Shown: positions 43,183-54,900 of the stretch, piece after piece
How the letters are laid out: each line of letters starts with the position of its first letter
Position numbering within the stretch: the first letter of the stretch is position 1
Source of the DNA: Tetragonia tetragonoides
Lineage: Eukaryota > Streptophyta > Magnoliopsida > Caryophyllales > Aizoaceae
Assembly: GCA_038025085.1 (NCBI GenBank)
Contig: CM076146.1
Span: 12,338,001 to 12,402,000, forward strand
Direction: 5' to 3'
Length of the DNA stretch: 64,000 nt
Translations under genes and position numbers: made by a program
Notes under the pieces: generated by a model
Databases searched by the model: none
What the model saw: only the letters and a program-made list of their open reading frames with translations
Told to the model about the DNA's origin: nothing

Positions 43183-43330
43183 ATGGCTAATGCATTAATT
43201 AGTTACTCTTTATAACACCGAGTATGCAATATTATTAATTACCGTAAGCAAATTTTGTTATTTAAGAATAAAATTGTAGATGAATATACTGACCTTACTA
43301 CGAATACGTTCAAGGTTCATGTCTTGTTGC

Positions 43331-44375
43331 CAGGGCCGTCTTAGAGCATAGACCTCAAGGGCGACCACTTAGGGCCTAATGCATAAAGGGGCCCAAAAAA
43401 CAAATAAAAAATAATATTTATATTAAATTCTGAAGTTAAGAATGAATAACCAAAAGAGTTGTGGCTCAATGGTTAAAGCTTGTAAGCAATATTTCCCTCA
43501 AAAAAAAAAAACAAAACTTATAAGCAATGTGATACACTGATTCTCCAATAACTCGTGTTCAAATCCAAGGGCCCTTGTTTTCTTTCTTTTTATTTTTATT
43601 TTTATTTTTATTTTTTTGTTTATTTTTTTTGTTTATTTCTTAGTTTGAGGCTAGCTTGACCTTCACGGCCAATAACTTGTAAACTTGTTACTCTATTATT
43701 TTTTGTTTTTAAGAAGTTTTGAATATTTTATCTAGTAAAAAGAAGTTTTTTTTTAATCTAGTAAAAAGCACAAAAATTTGTTTAAAACAGTCTTTTTGTA
43801 ATTTTTGGTAGGACGAGGACCACTTTTTAGTGGAACAAGGGTCACTGCTTATAATAATTGACCCCTACATTTCTAAATAGTGATCTCATTTTACGATGAG
43901 TTGGTCTCATACAAGACTTGTTTAGTAAAAAGAGATCTTTTAATCAAACAACAATTTTATTTCAAGGTTTTCTATTTCATATCTCTTTGATTTTGATATA
44001 AATCACTACAAGTTAGACAAAATGGGCCCTTAAAAAAATTGATCAAATGTTTACATTTAAAATATCTTTCTGTCTGAGTATAATATTTTTGTGGAGAATT
44101 TTTATGAAATTATAATTTTTCTTATAAATGCAAATTATTTGCGAATATAAGCCACTACTTCTATTTTTCCTTTCATTACTTCTGTTTTCTTTTTTCGTAA
44201 ACAACACATTTTTCTTTTAATAGCAAAGAAATCTCCCACTACAAAGGGATATGAGACTTGAGCTTATGTTTTTACCACCGCACTGGTCCTTAAACTCGGA
44301 TAAAAATTTATTAATGTATTAGGGCCCTCATTTTCAGTTCGCCCTGGGGCCTTTGAAATGTTAGGAACGAGCATG
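43331..44375. mobile_element. Non-autonomous hAT-type element, copy 2 (in bHLH exon)
   Basis: A 1045-bp element between perfect 8-bp duplications cttgttgc (43323-43330 and 44376-44383). Ends cagggccgt and, inward from the right, catgctcgt. Collinear with 1426-2473. It interrupts exon A of bHLH unit 1; without it and one duplication copy the exon frame is continuous (...SCVQQ then DMNLERIRSK). Inside, gtggctcaatggttaaagc (43461-43479) and gtgttcaaatcc (43554-43565) look like tRNA A and B boxes. Confidence 0.88.
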
Positions 44376-44689
44376 CTTGTTGCACACATGATTTCTGAAC
44401 TGTTTTACTCTTCCCATGACTCGATTTTGGTAATTGCGGATCAGTATTGAAAAGCAGTTCATCGTAGGTTTGTGGAGCCTCCAAGGAGCATGAATCAGTA
44501 GATGGTAGCGTTGCATGGAGCTCCACGTTGGAAAGAATTTGGAAAATATCATGCAAAGATGTTCCTCCTAACGGATTAGAAGGAGTACTAATGGATGTAC
44601 AAGGAGTAGTAATTGTATAATTAGGGGTTTTGCATATACTTAGTCCTAAATTGTATATTAGCATATTTTGTTTATTTTGTTTATATTTA

Positions 44690-45150
44690 TTGTTTTACTT
44701 CCATTGAAGTTGCTAACAATCTCATTGATGAGCATATGCAATTAGGCGCGTTTAGCAAGAACGATAAGGTGAAGAATTATTCCTTTTATCTTATTATTGG
44801 TTTGCTTTTGCTTGTTAGTTAATGCATGCAATTGGATAATATGTGCAAAACGATAACTTTAGTAATTTAGTTTGTTCAACCCACCTAGTTAATTTAGGAT
44901 CTTGGACGACCGAATTTGTATGGAACCTTGCAATGTGAATTAAGAACCAACATGGATGAGATTAGTAGAGGCCGTTAATTCGGGCGATTTAGATAGGATT
45001 CGTTTTATCTTTTTTGTACCCACACCCCCGAACTCAATAATCTTTCACCCCTTTTGGGTATGAGTCAATTCCCACTAGGAGTTGGGTGTACTTTTTGATG
45101 GTTTCCAATTGTTTCCTTAAAAATTGGTGGCGACTTCACTATTTGCTTAT
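44690..45150 (+). mobile_element. Probable Tat/Ogre-type LTR end with primer site
   Basis: The run ...tgtttccttaaaaattggtggcgacttc (45112-45136) resembles the LTR end and primer site (ggtggcgac) of plant Tat/Ogre gypsy elements, with a pyrimidine-rich acccacacccccgaactcaa stretch before it. No coding region follows, so it is a remnant. The match is from memory of the family pattern. Confidence 0.4.
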
Positions 45151-45190
45151 TATTTCCCCTAGCACAATTAATCATGTTGCATATGACATA

Positions 45191-45551
45191 CTCCCTCCAG
45201 TCCACGAAAATCTTGACGTTTGGAGAATATGACTAATATTAAGGAAAACACATTTTAGCATAAAATTTTCAAATTTACTCTTAAAAGAGCACATGAGGTA
45301 TTAAGAGAGAGAAAATAATATTTTAGTGGGTATATATTGCTTTCCTTGCTTTTGTATTACTTTCCTTACTTTTGTAGCTAGTGGTGTGAGAAATCTTTTT
45401 TTTTTTTTATTTCCTTGTACATAGGGGTGAGAAGGTGGAAGGGGTAAAATAGTAAAGGGTGCTCAAATACATTACCATATAAGGAAACGTAAAGATTTTC
45501 ATGGTCCAAACATAAGTGGAAAGCGTAAAGATTTCCGTGGACCGGAGGGAG
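45191..45551. mobile_element. Stowaway-like MITE
   Basis: Ends ctccctccagtccacgaaaa and ttccgtggaccggagggag are inverted, with TA on both sides (45189-45190, 45552-45553). The interior shares gtaaaatagtaaaggg and ttgctttccttgcttttgta words with the decayed copy at 25632-26009. Confidence 0.75.
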
Positions 45552-45599
45552 TATTATTTAAGAACCACTAATTCCAACTAAATATTTCAATTAGCGTCA

Positions 45600-46195
45600 A
45601 AAGGCGAGGGTTCTTACACCTGGTGGTGCCGTGGTGGTCGTGCGGTGGCGCGACAGAACAGAGGAAGAGAGAGAACGCGAGAGAGAGAAGAAAAGAGAAA
45701 GAGAAAAAGAAAGAGAGAGGGAGAGAGAGAGATTACCGTCGGCGAGGATAATGGTGGTCCTGGTGTTTTCCGGCGAGGCAAGGGAGGAGGAGAGAGAGGA
45801 AGGTGCCTCTGAGGAGAGAGAAACCGAGAGGAGTGAGAGAGAGAGAGAGTTTTCGAGTGAGAGAGAGAGAAAATATGTGAGGGTTTTGACTCAGTTTTGC
45901 AAACTGATAACTTGCCCCACCTTTTTCTTTTATATAGATCCCAAGTCAAAGAAAGTCAAGGGGAAGAATTAGGGAATGCTTTTAATTAATTTTCTGAATA
46001 TATTTGATAATTAAAACTAATTAAAACATATGAATAATTGATTTTCATATCTAAAACAATTTAATTAAACTCCCAAGACTTTAATAAATATAAACCCCGA
46101 AAGTCCGAAACCTCCATAATAATAATTATTATTACGTCTTAAATTGAATAAATCGAATCATTGAATATAAATACGATTTAATTTCCGAAACCATT
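45600..46195 (-). mobile_element. LTR fragment related to the gypsy LTRs
   Basis: Matches 50230-51020 and 63480-64000 in order: tggtggtgccgtggtggt-type, GA-rich block, cttgccccacctttttcttt, tatatagatcccaagtcaa-type, ttaattaaactccc and ttgaataaatcgaatc words. It then continues as ccatttgtaaggacccggg instead of the full LTR start. Frames through its GA-rich block (45614-45972) are not genes. Confidence 0.6.
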
Positions 46196-49100
46196 TGTAA
46201 GGACCCGGGATTTCTCGCGCCACGGAGTGTGTCCTTATAGAAAATTTGTAAGTTGGGGGCTTTAGATAAGTTAAAGGAACCGTCGAGTTAGAAAAGCATT
46301 TGAAAAGACTTGAATTGAATAAAAATCATGAAAGAGGTCACAAATCTGCTATCGTCGTTTTATCAAAGGGACAAGCCGAAGGGACAAAACCGAAGGGACA
46401 ACCCAATAGCGCGATAAGTGAATTAATCATGTTTTTAGAAAGATTCCCGCTCATATAGAACATATAAGTACCCAAGAATAAAGGGTTTGGGGCGAAGGTA
46501 CAAGGTGGGAAGGTGTTAGGCACCCAACTCGCCCGTTTTATGACGACCTCTACTAACTAAAGTTTGCTTAACAATTTAAAGACATGATTCCCATACAAAC
46601 CGGATTAACAAACTGGATTAGACTATTAACTGGTTCATCACAAGCATCACAACATTTATTATTGACCCTTATTTAGACATGTATTCGATTGACAAGTTGA
46701 GCATTACAACAGCTAGACATGCTTATTTACATTATTGAAAGACATTATTTAGGAAGCAATAAAAGGCATGATTAGCATGATATCTACATTTTGACTACTA
46801 GAACACAAACAGTTAAGTAATTAAGTTAGTTTGAGCCCTCAGGAGTTAGTACCTAAACTGTAGGCTATTTAGCAATTGAATAGTAAAAACAAGATCTCAA
46901 ATAAAGAAAGAGGGGGAAGCTCGGTGTCAATACTCCCGAGAATAGAATTAAATTGTTTATGGAAGAAAGAGGGAGAAGCTTAGAGTCAATACTACTGAGA
47001 ATAGAGGTGTCAACTGTAGACAGTGTGATTTGAACTGAGGGAGGAGGGTCGTATTGTGAGAGAAGTAGGGTTTGACGGGTGAAGAGAGGCCAAAATTTAG
47101 AGATCGGGCTTGAAAAAAGACATTATTTGGTGTTTGAGAGTGTACAATATGCTTGCATATTAGGCAAACCTTGATTGAGACACGTTCGGTGGATGCTAAG
47201 ATCTCATATCTGTGAACATAGAAAAAATAAAGGTAATGGTTAGCAGTGGAAAACGCTCATGGAATTGACGCCTGTAAGGGACCTGTATTCAGAGAAAAAT
47301 GAAAAAGTTTAGCGAGAGTAACACTTTGAGAGTGAACAGTATAGAATGCTTTATCCTCAGCAAACAGTGACTAAACACCACTCAGCGGATGCCGAGATTC
47401 CGTCCCTGCACGAGAAACAAAAAAGTCGACGAGACAACGCAATCAAAATGACGGCTGTAAATGGTTAAAATATATGAACAGTTTAAATGCAATAGCTTAA
47501 GCAATCATTGGCTGAAACATATAAAAAACAAAGGACAACATAACCGCGTTGGCGATCACAGGTTGTCACAAAATAGTGCCTGAAAATCAACTGGGCTTGA
47601 AAACAAATTGACCATCCTAGCGGTCAATAAATGGTGCCAGAAAATACAGGGCTTGAAAATAAATTGTCTGTCCTTGCGGTCAATAAATGGTGCCAGAAAA
47701 TACTAGGCTTGAAAATAAATTGAACGTCCTGGCGGTCAATAAATGGTGCCAGAGAATCAATTGGGCTTGAAAATAAATTGACCGTCTTGGCGGTCAATAA
47801 ATGGTTCCAAAGAATCAACTGGGCTTGAAAATAATTTGACCGGGCTGACGATCAATAAATAGTGCCAGAAAATACTGGGCTTGAAAATAAAGTGACCGTC
47901 CTGGCGGTCAATAAATGGTGCTAGAAAATACTGGGCTTGAAAATAAATTGACCGTCCTGGCGGTCAATAAATGGTGCCAGAGAATAACATTGGCTTGAAA
48001 ATAAATTGACCGTCCTGGCGGTCAATAAATGGTGCCAGAGAATCAACTGGGCTTGAAAACAAATTGACCGTCCTGGTGATCAATAAATGGTGCCAGAGTA
48101 TCAACTGGGCTTGGAAAAAAATTGACCGTCCTTGAGGTCAATAAATGGTGCCAGGGAATCAACTGGGCTTGAAACAGTTTGGCCGCCTCGGCGATCAATA
48201 AATGGTGCCAGAAAATCAACTGGGCTTGAAAATAGTTTGACCGCCTTGGGGATCAATAAATGCTACCAGGAAATCAACTGGGCTTGAAAACAATTTGCGA
48301 ACACTAGCTGTCCCCAAAATAAATAGTGCCAGAGAATTAACTAGGCTTGAGGTCAACTGGGGATGGTTGTCCCCAAAAATAGTGCCAGAGAAATACATGG
48401 GCTTGAAATCAACTAGGGATCACTGGCTGTCGCCAAAAATAGTGCCAGAGAATAAACTAGGCTTGAAGATAATTTGACCGCCCCGGACGATCAATAAATG
48501 GTGCCAGAAAACATATGGGCTTTAAAACAATTTGACCGTATTGACGATCAATTAAATAGTGCCAGGAAATACTAAGCTTTAAAATAGTCTGATCGTACTG
48601 ACGATCAATTAAATGGTGCCAGTAAATACTGGACTTTAAAAAAATAGTATGATCGTACTGACGATCAATTAAATAGTGCAAGAGAATACCTGGGCTTATG
48701 CACTTGGGGACCTGCAAAACAAATGGGTAAGTTTTACCTGACAATAGTTGGTACCGTAAAATGGGCCAATTGTTGAATTTTGAATTTGTGGGCCAAAGGG
48801 ACCTGTTCCCGCGTGCTTGGTATTGATCTTTGCCGCGAACAAACTGTGCCAAATAACGGTTTTTGGGCTGAACGTGATTGGTCGTCGAACACTGAGTTTC
48901 GGGCTTGTTGTTTTCAATGGAGAGCGGGTAGACTCAAACCTGTAGCGGAGGTATGCACATAGGGGAAAGAGGCAATAGATATGCCCGACTGACCATGACA
49001 AGATGCAAAAGACATGACATAGTAATATGCATGGGGCAAAAGGGAATTGACATGTAAACACGCATGCAACTCAAGACACTGAGAAATCATGTACACATGC

Positions 49101-49655
49101 ATGCCTTTGAAGGTGACTCTAGTACTTATGCAAATATGATGTATGCCGACTCTATTGACTCACGGCTCCATACAACCTAACCTAACATGCACGACTCTCC
49201 TATAGGGTCTGTAGGGGTCTTCTTATTGGAAAAGTTTTGTGACCAAGAATTTCATTCCTATGGTGGTCTTGACAGAGTATGAGACAAGTGGACAAGACTG
49301 GGTGCAGCCAAATGAGAATCAGCCCCCAATTTGATGTGTGGTTCTTGATGATTATGACCTACTCAAGGAGCTATGGATGTTGATCCACCAGTGCAAAATA
49401 TCCTAACTTAAGGTATGGGGACGAAATGGATAGCTTTGAAAGTAGCGGACAAGGAACTGACTCATTGTGAAAAAGCCCCCAGTTGGGAAGTTTGTGTGCA
49501 AGCCTACGATAAAGGTGATGAGTATGCCTCTAGACGCCTGGCCAAAGAGTGCTTACATGAGAAACAATGCTCTAAATCCTCAGAAATGTAAGTTGCCTCA
49601 AGATCTTGATTTTGTTTTTATATATATATTGTCAAGTATTAAATAACATAATAGC
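46196..49655 (+). mobile_element. Probable Tat/Ogre-like non-coding LTR/leader region
   Basis: Contains aaggtgggaaggtgttaggcaccc near 46503-46525; the ggtgttaggcaccc word is a known feature of plant Tat/Ogre LTRs. The rest is non-coding: a hairpin repeat array (47575-48690), then sequence with repeated gcccccaattt and gccccca words (49330-49480). It separates the LTR fragment at 45.6 kb from the truncated gypsy LTR at 49.7 kb. Confidence 0.4.
47575..48690. repeat. Tandem array of about 19 hairpin-bearing 56-60-bp units
   Basis: A typical unit reads cttgaaaataaattgaccg, tcctgg, cggtcaataaatggtgccag, aaaatactggg. Each holds an inverted repeat such as ttgaccg...cggtcaa around a 6-base loop. Later units change both arms together (gatcg...cgatc, near 48590 and 48650) and one has gggga...tcccc (near 48358). 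Units vary by base changes and small length differences. No frame persists across units in a way that suggests protein. Confidence 0.85.
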
Positions 49656-49659
49656 ATGA

Positions 49660-50618
49660 TTATGACCCATACCAATTAGCAAGTATTAAATAGCATAATA
49701 ATACTAATAATTCATCATTCAACAATTGTCCAATAATCATCCTATGGACTAATTATTCTCAAAACATGATAATATCGACATGCTAATTATAATTTATAAT
49801 TGCAGCAGTGAATCATGCTTAATAAACTTCATAATAACGACGATATAATTTAATCATAGCTTTGCATATTAAATTCACCACAATTTCTCAATTAGCACAT
49901 AACACATCAAAATAGTTTTGATGGGGCTTTGGAATAAGGTAGGCATGAGCGCTTACCACTAAAACACTTCGAAATAGTACGTAAGCTCCACGTACAAAGA
50001 TTATCACGCTTGCTCGTTAGCGCCTAATTAAAAACAATTACCGAAACTGAGTTTATTAAATACAAAAATCCAAACAGTAATAAAATATTAATATGATAAA
50101 TTTATTAAATTCTTTGATATATTACAACCAATCTAGGCTTTTGAAAATCCAAATTCCAATTCCGAATGAGTGCAGAAAAATATAAACAATAAAAGAAATA
50201 TGTTGAAAATAATTACAAAAATACAAAAGAAAACCCTAACTTCAAAACCAAGTCTAGGTCACGGTTACCCATGCATGGGGCCCATGACCTGACCTATCAC
50301 CATCACCACCACCCACTGACCACCATGGCCGGTGGTGGTGGTCGCCGGAGCACCGACGAGGCGAAGAGAGAGAGAGAGAGAGAGAGCAGGGGGAAGGGTC
50401 GACGGCCCCAGGTCACCATCGGCGTTCACCCAAGCGACGGCCTGGTGGCGCCATGGTGGCTCGCGGTGGTGCGACAGCCAAAACAGGGGATAGGGTGAGA
50501 AAAATGCGAGACAGAGAAGGAGGAGAAGAAAGAGAAAGAAAGAGAGAGAAAGGGATTACCTCTGGTCGAGGGGCGGTGGTCCGGTGACCTGGGCGGCGGG
50601 AGGACGCCAGTGAGGTGG

Positions 50619-50696
<78 letters not shown>

Positions 50697-51056
50697 AAAT
50701 GGTGAGGTTTGATCTGTTGTGAAAATTGATTACTTGCCCCATCTTTTCCTTTATATAGGCCCTCAGTCAACCAAGTCAATTACTAGTAGGTTTAGGAATT
50801 TATTAAATAATTTTCTGATTTAAAATTGCTAATTAAAACTAATTAAAACAATATGAATAATTCTTATTCATATATAAAGCATTTTAATTAAACTCCCTAA
50901 ATTTGATAAATACAATTTATGAAAGTCCCATAATTATAATTAATATTATTATGACTTTAATTTGAATAAATCGAATCGTTGAATGAACATACGATTTAAC
51001 CTCCACAACTATTTATAAATCAATATAATAATTATAGAAAATATTGAGGTATCACA
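49660..51056 (-). mobile_element. 3' LTR (truncated) of the gypsy chromovirus
   Basis: Starts on the minus strand at 51056 with tgtgatacctc, just after a purine tract (aaggagggtagaa). It runs collinear with 62900-64000 down to about 49660 (acccataccaattagcaagt), where the match ends because other LTR-like sequence is joined. The TG start and the 5' LTR end tgttaca form the usual short inverted ends. Confidence 0.65.
50621..50693. repeat. (GA)n microsatellite in LTR
   Basis: About 36 GA units. Frames rich in S and L on the minus strand here come from this repeat. The 5' LTR copy (63860-63900) has a much shorter run. Confidence 0.95.
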
Positions 51057-51335
51057 TTCTACCCTCCTTGGAAGAAGTTTCGCCCCGAAACTTGAGACAT
51101 GAAGTAATCACTTCCCAAAACAAAACGAGTTTACCCATACGAAGGTATAAAATAATTTTTAGGACTCTAACATATGCGAGATGAGCAAGTACGATCGTGA
51201 CTCTAAGTTGACTAGCCATGCAACATGCAATGCTTGAACATGTGATTCGTGCAAAGCGAAAAACAAAACACGCAAAAAGATGAAATTTCGAGGCGTGACA
51301 TTCTACCCTCCTTGAAAGGAGTTTTATCCCGAAAC
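51057..51335 (-). other. Region between pol end and 3' LTR
   Basis: It contains two similar junctions on the minus strand, each ending aaggagggtagaatgt: one at about 51296-51315 (continuing cacgcctcg) and one at 51050-51070 (continuing gatacctc). Each is preceded by a cccgaaact-type word. The second was taken as the LTR start; the first may be an older LTR edge or a duplicated pol end. Confidence 0.4.
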
Positions 51336-51936
51336 TCAAGTGGGACTAGTACCTTCTAAAAAGAGGTCTGGATACTTCTCGCGTATCATGGATTCAGCTT
51401 TCCATGTTGCTTCTTCTTGACCTTGTCGAGACCAAACGACTTTGACAATCAGAATAGTCTTTGTTCGAGTTGAGCGCTCTTTGCGATCCACAATCTTGAT
51501 AGGACGCTCTTCATAAGTCAGACTTTCGTCAACAACGATTGGTTCAGGTTGAACGACATGAGTTGGATCATGTACGTATCTCTTCCACTGGGAGACATGA
51601 AACACACTATTGACTTTCTCAAGTTCCACAGGTAAAGCTATTCGATAAGCAACCTCACCAATCCTTTCCAGGATCTCGTAAGGTCCAATGTAACGAGGAC
51701 TCAACTTCCCCTTACGACCTAAACGCATGACAACTTTGGTAGGAGATACTCGCAAAAGTACCTTGCTTCCCACCTCAAACTCTTCATGTCTACGACCTCT
51801 ATCGGTGTACGATTTCTGACGATCTTGTGCACTACGCATCTTTGATTGAATCACCTTGACCACATCAACGGTCTCCTGGATCATTTCAGGACCCAAAACT
51901 GCAGTTTCGCTAATATCGTTCCAACAAACAGGCGAT
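51336..51936 (-). pseudogene. Gypsy integrase C-terminus with chromodomain-like tail
   Basis: Reads LGPEMIQETVDVVKVIQSKM, then the GPY-like core LSPRYIGPYEILERIGEVAY, VFHVSQWKRYVHDPTHV, and ends VVWSRQGQEEATWKAESMI and REKYPDLF. The last part resembles the chromodomain-like tails of plant chromoviruses, Tekay type best, which tether integrase to chromatin. The frame itself is open, but it has been cut from the rest of integrase by the CACTA element ending at 51937. Confidence 0.85.
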
Positions 51937-54900
51937 CACTACAACAAAAATCACCTATGACAACATACCTACGACAGCGGTTCCGTGTTGGCGGCTGTCG
52001 TAGGTGAAAAAATGAAAATAGAGACACATACGACAGCGGTCAATGTGGAAACGCTGTCATATGTATCATACAACAGCGGCTCTTGATCGAGCGCTGTCGT
52101 ACATGTCCTTTAACAGCGGCTTTGGACCGACTATTGTTATAACCATGTGAAAGCACTCAAGAAAGTAACTCTATATTGTCTCGACAGTCCAGACCATTAT
52201 TATTGGATGCTCACTTCCCGCCGTTTCTCTCTCCTCACTAGTTACCACCACCATCACCTCCACCGCAAAATTCCTCCATTTTCACCCTCATTCCCCACTA
52301 CTTATCCCTCTCCTCCTCCATGGCTTTCGCGGAAGGTTTTGGAACCTTTCTAGGGTTTCCTCAATTGTTTTCTAACCAACCCTACCGCCTCTTTTGGTCG
52401 TCACCGGATCTGCCGCCTCCCGCCTCCAGACCTGATCTCCTCTTTCTCGCCACTCTTAAAGTTCTCTTCACTACTCTTCCCTGCATTTACTCTTCAGATC
52501 CGTAAGTAATTTCTCTCTTATTCTCTCACTTATGAGTTTTTTTATTTCCAGATTGAATTGGTAAAGGATTATGTGTTTTCGTTTTCACTTTGATTGCATT
52601 GCCAAGCTTTAACTTTTGGGCGTTTTAAGTCGGTTCGATGTTTTGAGCGGTTTGAGATTCGATCGAGATTCTGGCTTGATAATCGTGGTTTTTCTACTGG
52701 GTTGATTGATGCGACTATTGCGTTTGATTTTTCCAAGAATTGCAGATTGAGATTTTGTTGTGAGAAATCTGTGAGTACAACGTGCTGGTTATTGTTCTAA
52801 TTTTGGGTCTAAAATTGGTGTGATTCTGAAATATGGGTCTGCGTTTGATGAGTATGATTTTGTTCTCCTTTAATTGATGGGAATTCATTTTCTGAGATTG
52901 TTTTTCTGAAAATCTGTTTGTTTGTGAGTTGGAATTTCTGGGATTGTTCTGCTGTTGTAAGAAAGTTGTAAGCCGTGGGTTTTAGCTTCAAGTTTTTATT
53001 TCCTGGAACTTTCTCTGAGACTATAAACTGTGGTTATGAATCTGTTATTTGAGCTGCTGAGGTTTGTTGTTGTTGGACTTTGGCACTCTTCTTTGTTTGT
53101 TGGGTTTGGTACTGTGCCTGGTTTGCTGTTCAGCTGCTTTGACTAATCTGGTCTGTTGCTCTTGCTGGTATTGATTTCGGTTCTGGATTTGTTGGTGTTA
53201 TATCTCCTGTTTTGTGAGTTGGGCATTGGAAACTCAGAGTGACAACACCATTTATGAGGATGAACTCACACTGAGCTCATTTATTTGGATGTCAATCTTC
53301 GGTTAACTGAATGTCAATGTTCGGAACGATAAATGAACCTCACTGGACAAATCATTTTACTTTACTTAGGTCAGAAGTGAAAACTCTAGTTTTGGTGCTT
53401 GCGTGGTTGAACTCTTGTTTCTTATGTTTTCTCTTATTTTGGTGATGATAAACTAAAGGAATGTGCTTTCTAGATTGGGAATTAAGTAACATATGAATTT
53501 CGTGGAAGGTTTTGGAGCAATTCTTGGGTTTTTTTTAATCTGACATAAACATAGAATTATATGAAAATATATTGATCAGATTAATAGGACGGGTGTGGGG
53601 TTTTAGCATGAAATTACTATATGTATAGTTTGCTTATGATTCATGATTGAAACAGGACATGCGGACAACTGGGAATGCCTACATTCACAGGAGATACCTG
53701 AATTTGACTTCAATTGTGCTCAATTTTGAGCAGGCAGCGATGAATTGCAGAGACATGCTACACCAGCTAGTGAAAGAAGAGCTCCTAGGCAAGAAATCTT
53801 CGCCTTAATGGAAGGTTACCATGGATAAAACCTTCAATCACTACCTGCTCAAATTTAAACTGTTTTTACTGTTTTGGAGGGTCCATTCTGTGTGTCGAAA
53901 TTGAGGTCAGTACTCAGTTGCTTACTTTCCTTTAATTCATTATGGTAATCTTTTCCATGTGTTTGGGCATTTTGTTTCCTGTAGTTTTAAACCTCTCCGT
54001 TAAAGCATATACGAAATAATGAGAGTATCTGATGACCACCCAATGATGTCTGAAATAATGAGAAGCGAAAACTGTGATTGCTCATTTCGATATTAACTTG
54101 CAATTTGAGAGCATGGATTAGTAATGCTTCTAATTAATGATAATAATGACTCAGACATGATTTAATATATTGTTTCATTGATGCAGCCACCTATTTACGT
54201 CATGAGCTTAATTTTTGTTGAGGTATTGTGTGCCTGTTGTTGATGTACTGTGTGCTCGTGAGGCATGTGGTCTGAGCTTGGGAGACTACACTGCTCTAAG
54301 TTCTTTTTTTCTTTTTTTTGAGGGAACTGCTCTACTTTCTTGATATAAAGTTAGTTTAATATACTAATGCATATTTTTATCTTGTGTTACAAGTTCTGAC
54401 AGGGGGGGGGGGTGAGGAACTACTGTTGAAAACATGAGAAATAACAAAATCGGTATCATCAAATACTAGTTCTCAATTACATTGAGGATTGCAGACTTTT
54501 GTGGCACTTCATGCCCTCCTTTTGCTGTAATCCCTACGATTCAACTTCTGAGAAACCTCCAAAACAGTCTTCATGCTGATATGACCTTCTATTGTATCTG
54601 CGTCTTTGCTTACTGCAGGCCGTGCAGGGCCCCCCAAGTCAAACCAGTGGTTACTTGTGAGTTCGCTGTAATGGCGGTCTGATCAGCAAAGGAGTGCGGT
54701 TGTATCCTATCCTTACAGATTCTCTCAATTATTTATTAGTATTCATTTGCTACTTCCACAGGTTGTCTTCTGATTGCACAAAGAGTTGCTACTGTATCGG
54801 ATATTTTTGCTGACAAATTGTTTCAGTTCAACAATTGCATATTTTTGCGTTTTGGCTTGACAAACAGACACCATTTGACCTTAAATATTTTTTTATGCTT

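Larger units (their letters stand above)
23280..44664 (-). pseudogene. bHLH unit 1, five-exon PIF/SPT/ALC-like pseudogene
   Basis: Exon A spans 44664-44384 and 43330-43294 and is split by a hAT element; B 39965-39864 (34 open codons); C 39401-39315; D 23791-23735; E about 23625-23280. The order matches unit 3, but the span is 21 kb because of transposons. Exon C has TGA where unit 3 has CGA in the basic region (TEQR, stop, RKRIT), a likely methyl-C loss. Exon D is 57 bp instead of 66 and lost the DDAI part of helix 2. Exon E is recognisable (tggttgagggcg, accactcggttgtgagacc match unit 3) but frameshifted. Without the hAT insert exon A is in frame and has LHDIFQILSNVELHATLP. The gene cannot make a full bHLH protein. 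Confidence 0.75.

Noticed and set aside
45614..45972. Frames of 111-113 codons rich in R/E or S/L on both strands
   Set aside because: They arise from GA-rich LTR sequence; both strands are open, as expected of purine-pyrimidine bias.
47575..48690. Regularly spaced repeats resembling a CRISPR array
   Set aside because: The units are continuous tandem repeats without unique spacers, in a plant genome, with no cas genes.
50413..50779. S/L-rich frames of 109-117 codons
   Set aside because: They read through the (GA)n tract in the 3' LTR.
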